A stretch of DNA of 33,296 nt from contig JABUTS010000133.1 of NCBI GenBank assembly GCA_021443565.1, positions 1 to 33,296 on the forward strand. The letters run 5' to 3'. Below, piece after piece: positions 28,030-33,296 of the stretch. Both the position numbers and the translations under genes were made by a program. Every line of letters starts with the position of its first letter. Positions within the stretch are counted from its first letter, which is position 1. The stretch comes from Bacteroidales bacterium (lineage in GTDB: Bacteria > Bacteroidota > Bacteroidia > Bacteroidales > UBA932). The notes below the pieces were generated by a model. The model saw only the letters and a program-made list of their open reading frames with translations, did no database searches and was not told where the DNA came from.

Positions 28030-30399
28030 ATGAACGTTATTAAGAAGACAATCGAACTCTCTGACGGCAGAGTGATCGAGATTGAGACCGGCAAACTCGC
28101 AAAGCAGGCAGCCGGTTCAGCTGTTGTGAAGATGGGTGGCACCATGCTTCTCGCCACCGTATGCGCAGCGAAGGAAGTCAAGGAAGGCACAGATTTCATG
28201 CCTCTTACAGTTGACTACAAGGAGAAGTATTATTCAGCAGGACGCTTCCCCGGAGGATTCATGAAGAGGGAAGGCAAGTCTTCAGACTATGAAATCCTCA
28301 TCTCACGTCTGATTGACCGTCCCATAAGGCCTCTTTGGCCTGACGATTTCCACCTCGAGGTTTTCGTGAACGTAACCCTCATTTCAGCAGAGAAGGACAT
28401 ACAGCCTGATGCTCTTGCAGGTCTCGCCGCCTCATGCGCCCTCGCAGCATCCGACCTTCCTTTCCTCGGCCCCATCTCAGAGGTGCGCGTTTCACGCGTG
28501 AACGGTGAATTCGTCATCAACCCAAGTTTCTCCCAGATGAAGGACTCCGACCTCGAGCTCATGGTGGCTGCAACCGAGGAGAACATCATGATGGTGGAAG
28601 GCGAGATGAACGAGGTTTCCGAGCACGACATGCTTGAGGCCATCAAGTTCGCACACGAGGAGATCAAGAGGCACTGCCGCGTGCAGAAGGAACTCATCAA
28701 GGAACTCGGCAACGAGGTCAAGAGAGACTACCCTCACGACGTCGAGGACGAGGAGCTCAAGAAGGCTGTTCACGAATTCTGCTATGACAAGTGCTACGAG
28801 CATGCAAAGTCAGCAAAGCCTAAGCACGAGCGTGAGGACGGCTTCGTGGCCATAAAGGAGGAGTTCATCGCCACAATTCCCGAGGATGACGAACTCCGCG
28901 ATGCGAAAATAGCTCTTGTCGAGAGATATTACCATGCAGTCGAGAAAGAGGCCATGCGCAACATGATACTTGATGAAGGCAAGCGCCTCGACGGCCGTGT
29001 ATGCAATGAAGTGCGCCCTATTTGGTGTGAAGTCGATTACCTCCCATGCGCACACGGCTCGGCAATCTTCACCCGCGGCGAGACCCAGTCTCTCGCCACC
29101 GTGACCCTCGGAACCAAGATGGACATGAAGGAGACCGACGAGGTTCTCATCCAGGACGACCAGCAGTTCGTGCTCCACTACAACTTCCCTCCGTTCGCGA
29201 CAGGCGAAGCAAAGCCTCAGCGCGGCGTTGGCCGTCGCGAGATAGGCCATGGCAACCTTGCCATGCGTGCCCTCAAGCCGGTAATCCCTATGGCACCTGA
29301 AAACCCTTACGCAGTTCGCGTGGTTTCAGATATTCTTGAGTCAAACGGCTCATCATCAATGGCTTCAGTCTGCGGCGGTTGCCTTGCACTCATGGATGCC
29401 GGCGTCAAGATCAAGAAGCCTGTGGCAGGTGTTGCCATGGGACTCATCACCGACGAGGAGCGCCCTAACGATCGTTACGCCATACTTACCGACATCCTCG
29501 GAGACGAGGATCACCTCGGAGACATGGACTTCAAGGTTACCGGTACTGCAGACGGCATCACCGCAACCCAGATGGACATCAAGGTCAACGGCCTCAGCTA
29601 CGAGGTTCTCGAGAAGGCTCTCGAGCAGGCACGTCAGGGCCGCATGCACATCATGGGCGAAATGATGAAAACCATCTCGGAGCCTCGCGAGGACTACAAG
29701 CCGTTCGTTCCGAGAATCGAGCAGATGGTTGTGGCTTCCGAGTTCATCGGAGCAATCATAGGCAAGGGCGGCGAGACAATCCAGAAGATCCAGAAGGAGA
29801 CAGGAGCGCAGATTACCATCACCGAGGAACCTAATCCTTCAGGCGAGGGAACAGTCGGCGTCGTGGACATCGCATCCAACGATGCGGGCGCAATGGCTGC
29901 AGCAAAGGCATGGATCGAGGGTATCGTTGCAGTGCCTGAGGCAGGTGCGGTTTACACCGGCAAGGTCGTTTCAATACTCGAGTTCGGTGCATTCGTGGAG
30001 ATACTTCCGGGCAAGGAAGGCCTTCTCCACATCTCCGAGATCGACTGGAAGAAGACCGACAAGGTTGAGGACGTGCTCAATGTCGGCGACACGGTCGAGG
30101 TCAAGCTCCTTGAAATCGACGCGAAGACAGGCAAGATGCGTCTTTCACGCCGCGCCATGATAGAGAAGCCGGAAGGCTATGTCGAGCCTGAGCGCAGACC
30201 AAGGCCGGAAAGAGGCCCGCGTGACGACCGCCGCGATGACCGCAGAGGTGGACGTGACGACCGCAGGGGCCCGCGCGATGAGCGCAGGGGTCCTCGTGAC
30301 GACCGCCGCGACGACCGCAGGGGTCCGCGCAATGACCGTCCTCGCCGCAACGAGGAGCCTCAGCACGAAACTCCGTCACAGGAGCCTGAGATTTTCTAA
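28030..30399 (+). CDS. pnp: Polyribonucleotide nucleotidyltransferase with Arg/Asp/Gly-rich C-terminal tail
   Basis: Two RNase PH domains, KH ([24 protein letters not shown]) and S1 ([31 protein letters not shown]) domains. Start at [10 protein letters not shown]. Confidence 0.97.
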   Translation: MNVIKKTIELSDGRVIEIETGKLAKQAAGSAVVKMGGTMLLATVCAAKEVKEGTDFMPLTVDYKEKYYSAGRFPGGFMKREGKSSDYEILISRLIDRPIRPLWPDDFHLEVFVNVTLISAEKDIQPDALAGLAASCALAASDLPFLGPISEVRVSRVNGEFVINPSFSQMKDSDLELMVAATEENIMMVEGEMNEVSEHDMLEAIKFAHEEIKRHCRVQKELIKELGNEVKRDYPHDVEDEELKKAVHEFCYDKCYEHAKSAKPKHEREDGFVAIKEEFIATIPEDDELRDAKIALVERYYHAVEKEAMRNMILDEGKRLDGRVCNEVRPIWCEVDYLPCAHGSAIFTRGETQSLATVTLGTKMDMKETDEVLIQDDQQFVLHYNFPPFATGEAKPQRGVGRREIGHGNLAMRALKPVIPMAPENPYAVRVVSDILESNGSSSMASVCGGCLALMDAGVKIKKPVAGVAMGLITDEERPNDRYAILTDILGDEDHLGDMDFKVTGTADGITATQMDIKVNGLSYEVLEKALEQARQGRMHIMGEMMKTISEPREDYKPFVPRIEQMVVASEFIGAIIGKGGETIQKIQKETGAQITITEEPNPSGEGTVGVVDIASNDAGAMAAAKAWIEGIVAVPEAGAVYTGKVVSILEFGAFVEILPGKEGLLHISEIDWKKTDKVEDVLNVGDTVEVKLLEIDAKTGKMRLSRRAMIEKPEGYVEPERRPRPERGPRDDRRDDRRGGRDDRRGPRDERRGPRDDRRDDRRGPRNDRPRRNEEPQHETPSQEPEIF
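30190..30350 (+). repeat. Degenerate tandem repeats encoding the RDDRR/RGPRD tail of PNPase
   Basis: Repeated cgtgacgaccgccgcgaygaccgcaggggtcc-like units; protein [46 protein letters not shown]. Confidence 0.8.
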
Positions 30400-30560
30400 T
30401 CTTCCGACAATGAAATGTCCCGGACCCCGAGTCCGCCAGGAAACTGACTGAAAAGCAGTCTGCTTCGTGAATATGACAGGGAGGTAACCGGCAGGCAGGG
30501 TAGCGGCAAGCGTACACCAGGACGATTGGCAAAACAACAGATGTAACCGGCTCTGCAGGA

Positions 30561-30599
30561 TTTAAAAACAGCCCCGTGACCATGCGGCCACGGGGCTGT
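30561..30599 (-). terminator. Intrinsic terminator of the GH2 gene (minus strand)
   Basis: Perfect ACAGCCCCGTG / CACGGGGCTGT 11-bp stem; U-tract (TTTTT) only on the minus strand. Confidence 0.85.
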
Positions 30600-30618
30600 C
30601 ATATATAGACTGCGGCTA

Positions 30619-32472
30619 TCAGAGTTCCAGGCTCATGCCGAAGATTGCCTTCAGGCGTTCTGCGTCATACTTGCTTCTGCGGTCGAAGTAGTATACACCA
30701 TTCTGCTCCTGCTGGACGTCGGTGAGCTGGGTGTAGCAATAGCCCCATACCTGGTCCTGAATTTCGATGAGGGCGCGAACCTGGGACTCGAGCCTCTGGT
30801 AGAAATCCTCAACAGTCTGAGGTGAAGAGCCATAGCCCCAGGCACCTTCCTGAGGAGGATTCACCTCCATACACCTGATGCCGCCGAACTCGTCGACTAT
30901 GTATGGAATCGACCCGTCATATACCGGGAAGTCGTAGGGACGGCGGACGACAAGGCGGTTGTAGCCGGGGTTGCCCTTGTGCAAGGTTCGCACCTCCTCG
31001 GCCTTTTTGCTCTGCATCTTGCCCTCGTTGAAAAGCTGGGCCTGGAGTTTCTTTGCGTCCTGCTCGTAATTATGGTGCGTCCAGATGTCGGTCTTGATAT
31101 GGATGCCGCCGCTGACCGTATTGACAGGGCGGGTAGGGTCTATCATCTTGGTGACGTCGTAGATGTCGGAGATGAAGCGCGGATACTGCACCTCGTCAGG
31201 CCAGAATTCCTCGTTGAACGGGGTCCAGGTCACGATTGAAGGGTGGTTGAGGTCTCTCCTGACTATGTTGCTCCATTCAGAGATGAAGTTGCGTGCCGCC
31301 TCGATATCGTTGGCGTCAAGACCCCATGAAGGGGCCTCTCCCCAGGTGAGATAGCCGAGCTTGTCGGCCCAGTAGTAGAATCTTTCCTCGAAAACCTTCT
31401 GATGGAGGCGGGCTCCGTTGAAGCCCACTGCAATCGACATCTCGATATCGTGCTTCAGGGCCTCGTCGGACGGTGCCGTCCAGATGCCGTCAGGGTAGAA
31501 GCCCTGGTCGAGCACGAGCCTCTGATAGTAAGGCTTGTTGTTGAGATAAACCTTGTTGCCTTCGATATGGACCTTGCGCATGCCGAAGTATGAATTCACC
31601 TTGTCGGCAACCTTGCCTTCGGTGTCAAGCACCTCGAAAACGACATCATAAAGGAAAGGCGATTCCGGGCTCCAGAGCTTGGCCTTCTTGAGAGGAACGG
31701 TGATTACCGAGCCACTTGCTGCAGGGCCTGACACCTTTGCGATGAGCTTGCCGTCGTCATATACGCTTACCTGAACGCCTCCGTTCGCCACATTCTTCTT
31801 CATGAGCAGCTGGAAGGAAACCTGAGAGCGGTCTATGTCGGTGGTGGTGACTACCCTTTCAAGGGCGAGAGGGCTAACCGCCTCCATCCATACAGTCTGC
31901 CATATACCTGTGGTGCGGGTGTACATACACTCGAAATTGTCGGCGCGTAGGGACTGCTTACCCGCGCTCTGCTTCATGCTTCGCAGGTCGCTGTTGGCGT
32001 TGACCACGAGAGAATGAGTCTGGCCCGGAGTCACGAAGCGTGTGATATCTATGCTGAAGGAGTCGGATCCTCCGAAATGGCGTCCGGCAAAGTGGCCGTC
32101 AATGTAAATTTCAGACTGATAGTAAACGGCTCCGAAGTTCAGCACTACGTTCTTTCCAGCCCATTCGGCAGGTATGGTGATATTCCTCTGATACCAGATA
32201 CTCGGAATGAAATCCTTATATTCCACACCCGAAAGTTTGCACTCCGGAGCGAAAGGCACGACAATTTTACTGTCAAAGCCCCTGCTCTCGCTGAAATTGC
32301 GTTCCCATCCCGTGGATGAAAGGTCAAGAGCGTAGGTCCATTCTCCGTTGAGATTCTGCCACTCGCCGCGTTCAAACTGCGGCCTCGGATACTCCGCCCT
32401 TGGCACGGCGGCTCCCGCCTGCAAGCCCGCGCCCGCGAGGACGAGAGCCAGAAAAATAGATTTAAGTTTCAT
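30619..32472 (-). CDS. Glycoside hydrolase family 2 protein (sugar-binding, Ig-like and TIM-barrel domains)
   Basis: NLNGEWTYALDLSSTGWERNF, FNGARLHQKVFEERFYYWADKLGYLTWGEAPSWG, RRDLNHPSIVTWTPFNEEF, YIVDEFGGI. Start at MKLKSIFLALVLAGAGLQAGAA. Confidence 0.92.
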   Translation of the reverse strand: MKLKSIFLALVLAGAGLQAGAAVPRAEYPRPQFERGEWQNLNGEWTYALDLSSTGWERNFSESRGFDSKIVVPFAPECKLSGVEYKDFIPSIWYQRNITIPAEWAGKNVVLNFGAVYYQSEIYIDGHFAGRHFGGSDSFSIDITRFVTPGQTHSLVVNANSDLRSMKQSAGKQSLRADNFECMYTRTTGIWQTVWMEAVSPLALERVVTTTDIDRSQVSFQLLMKKNVANGGVQVSVYDDGKLIAKVSGPAASGSVITVPLKKAKLWSPESPFLYDVVFEVLDTEGKVADKVNSYFGMRKVHIEGNKVYLNNKPYYQRLVLDQGFYPDGIWTAPSDEALKHDIEMSIAVGFNGARLHQKVFEERFYYWADKLGYLTWGEAPSWGLDANDIEAARNFISEWSNIVRRDLNHPSIVTWTPFNEEFWPDEVQYPRFISDIYDVTKMIDPTRPVNTVSGGIHIKTDIWTHHNYEQDAKKLQAQLFNEGKMQSKKAEEVRTLHKGNPGYNRLVVRRPYDFPVYDGSIPYIVDEFGGIRCMEVNPPQEGAWGYGSSPQTVEDFYQRLESQVRALIEIQDQVWGYCYTQLTDVQQEQNGVYYFDRRSKYDAERLKAIFGMSLEL

Positions 32473-32504
32473 GATTGAGTTAATGTTCCCAAAATTTGTT
32501 TCTC

Positions 32505-32512
32505 CAAAATTA
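32505..32512 (-). promoter_or_regulatory. -7 element of the GH2 promoter
   Basis: Minus-strand TAATTTTG about 32 nt upstream of the chosen ATG; places the longer ORF start (32517) upstream of the promoter box. Confidence 0.5.
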
Positions 32513-32599
32513 GGCATTTATGAGAAAAGGATGAAAACCGGTCCGGGCATAACCGCGTTTTTGAAGGAATAATTATACTATTTGAATGAAAAATTGCAG

Positions 32600-32607
32600 T
32601 AAATTTG
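32600..32607 (+). promoter_or_regulatory. -7 element upstream of the HerA-like gene
   Basis: TAAATTTG followed by C. Confidence 0.5.
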
Positions 32608-32664
32608 CGCACTGAGCCCTTCAACGGGCGGATGAAAAAGGGGAATCAACGAAAAGAATGTAAT

Positions 32665-33296
32665 ATGTTTACTACTGAACAGGGGCTGTACGTAGCTCAC
32701 GGGCCGGAAGGTCCTATTTCAATTTGCGGGAAAATGGCCAACAGGCATGGTCTCATCGCTGGAGCCACAGGCACGGGCAAGACCGTAACCCTCCAGGTAC
32801 TGGCCGAAAGTTTCTGTCAGGCCGGAGTGCCTTGCTTCATGGCCGACATGAAGGGAGACCTCAGCGGCATCAGCCAGACTGGTGCGATTTCGTCATTCAT
32901 AGAAAAGAGGTGTGCCGAATTCGGCATTGAAAACCCTCCTTTCCAGAGCTGCCCCGTCAGGTTCTTCGACGTTTTCGGCGAACAGGGCCACCCCATGCGC
33001 ACCACCGTGTCCAACATGGGTCCCCAACTGCTCTCGAGACTGCTCGGCCTCAACGAGACCCAGGAAGGAGTGCTCAACATAGTCTTCAAGGTCGCCGACG
33101 ACAGGGGCCTCCTTCTGCTTGACATGAAAGACCTCCGCTCCATGCTCAACTATGTCAGTCAGCATGCTTCAGAATACACTTCCAGCTACGGCTCGGTAAG
33201 TTCAGCCAGCGTTGGAGCCATCCAGCGCGCCCTCCTCACCCTCGAAGGCCAGGGCGCGGAGAAATTCTTCGGCGAACCCGCCTTCGACATCTACGA
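32665..33296 (+). CDS. DUF853 / HerA-like C-terminal-domain ATPase, 3' truncated by window edge
   Basis: Own translation: MFTTEQGLYVAHGPEGPISICGKMANRHGLIAGATGTGKTVTLQVLAESFCQAGVPCFMADMKGDLSGIS; open to the window end. Confidence 0.9.
   Translation, partial: MFTTEQGLYVAHGPEGPISICGKMANRHGLIAGATGTGKTVTLQVLAESFCQAGVPCFMADMKGDLSGISQTGAISSFIEKRCAEFGIENPPFQSCPVRFFDVFGEQGHPMRTTVSNMGPQLLSRLLGLNETQEGVLNIVFKVADDRGLLLLDMKDLRSMLNYVSQHASEYTSSYGSVSSASVGAIQRALLTLEGQGAEKFFGEPAFDIY

Noticed and set aside
30190-30350. CRISPR-like repeat array
   Set aside because: Repeats are in-frame, degenerate and encode the PNPase tail; no unique spacers and no cas genes.
30568-30599. Terminator for pnp on the plus strand
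   Set aside because: Perfect stem, but no plus-strand T-tract follows; the U-tract is on the minus strand, so it was assigned to GH2.

Overview
This is a chromosomal window from a member of the Bacteroidota, probably Bacteroidales. The evidence is the SusC/SusD pair, the recurrent TAnnTTTG -7 promoter elements and the absence of obvious Shine-Dalgarno sites. I found no phage, transposon, CRISPR array or integron. Contents from left to right: a 5'-truncated tRNA-Arg(TCT); a YhcH-like protein and a DUF4185 secreted protein; a convergent SusC/SusD-type uptake locus with two further lipoproteins and a secreted metallophosphoesterase but no classical glycoside hydrolase; DUF368, DUF6913 and a PfkB-type kinase; a YbhN-like flippase-fold protein; 5-formyl-THF cyclo-ligase; tdk; xerD; an M6 protease / small lipoprotein / M23 peptidase operon; xth; cysS; a MATE transporter; tRNA-Gln(TTG) directly abutting an outer-membrane protein gene; an AGCS symporter; a YgjP-like metallopeptidase; a secreted endonuclease/exonuclease/phosphatase-family lipoprotein; rpsO; pnp; a GH2 enzyme; and the 5' part of a HerA/DUF853 ATPase. 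The observations I rate highest are: (1) a perfect 13-bp inverted repeat with a 7-nt loop (9738-9770) that places the susC start codon exactly in the loop and overlaps its -7 box; (2) the phosphoesterase plus DUF4185 composition of the Sus locus; (3) an outer-membrane protein ORF starting 2 nt after the tRNA-Gln discriminator base; (4) two divergent promoters built from back-to-back -7 boxes with the same 2-bp spacer. All functional claims are inferred from sequence only and no searches were run.
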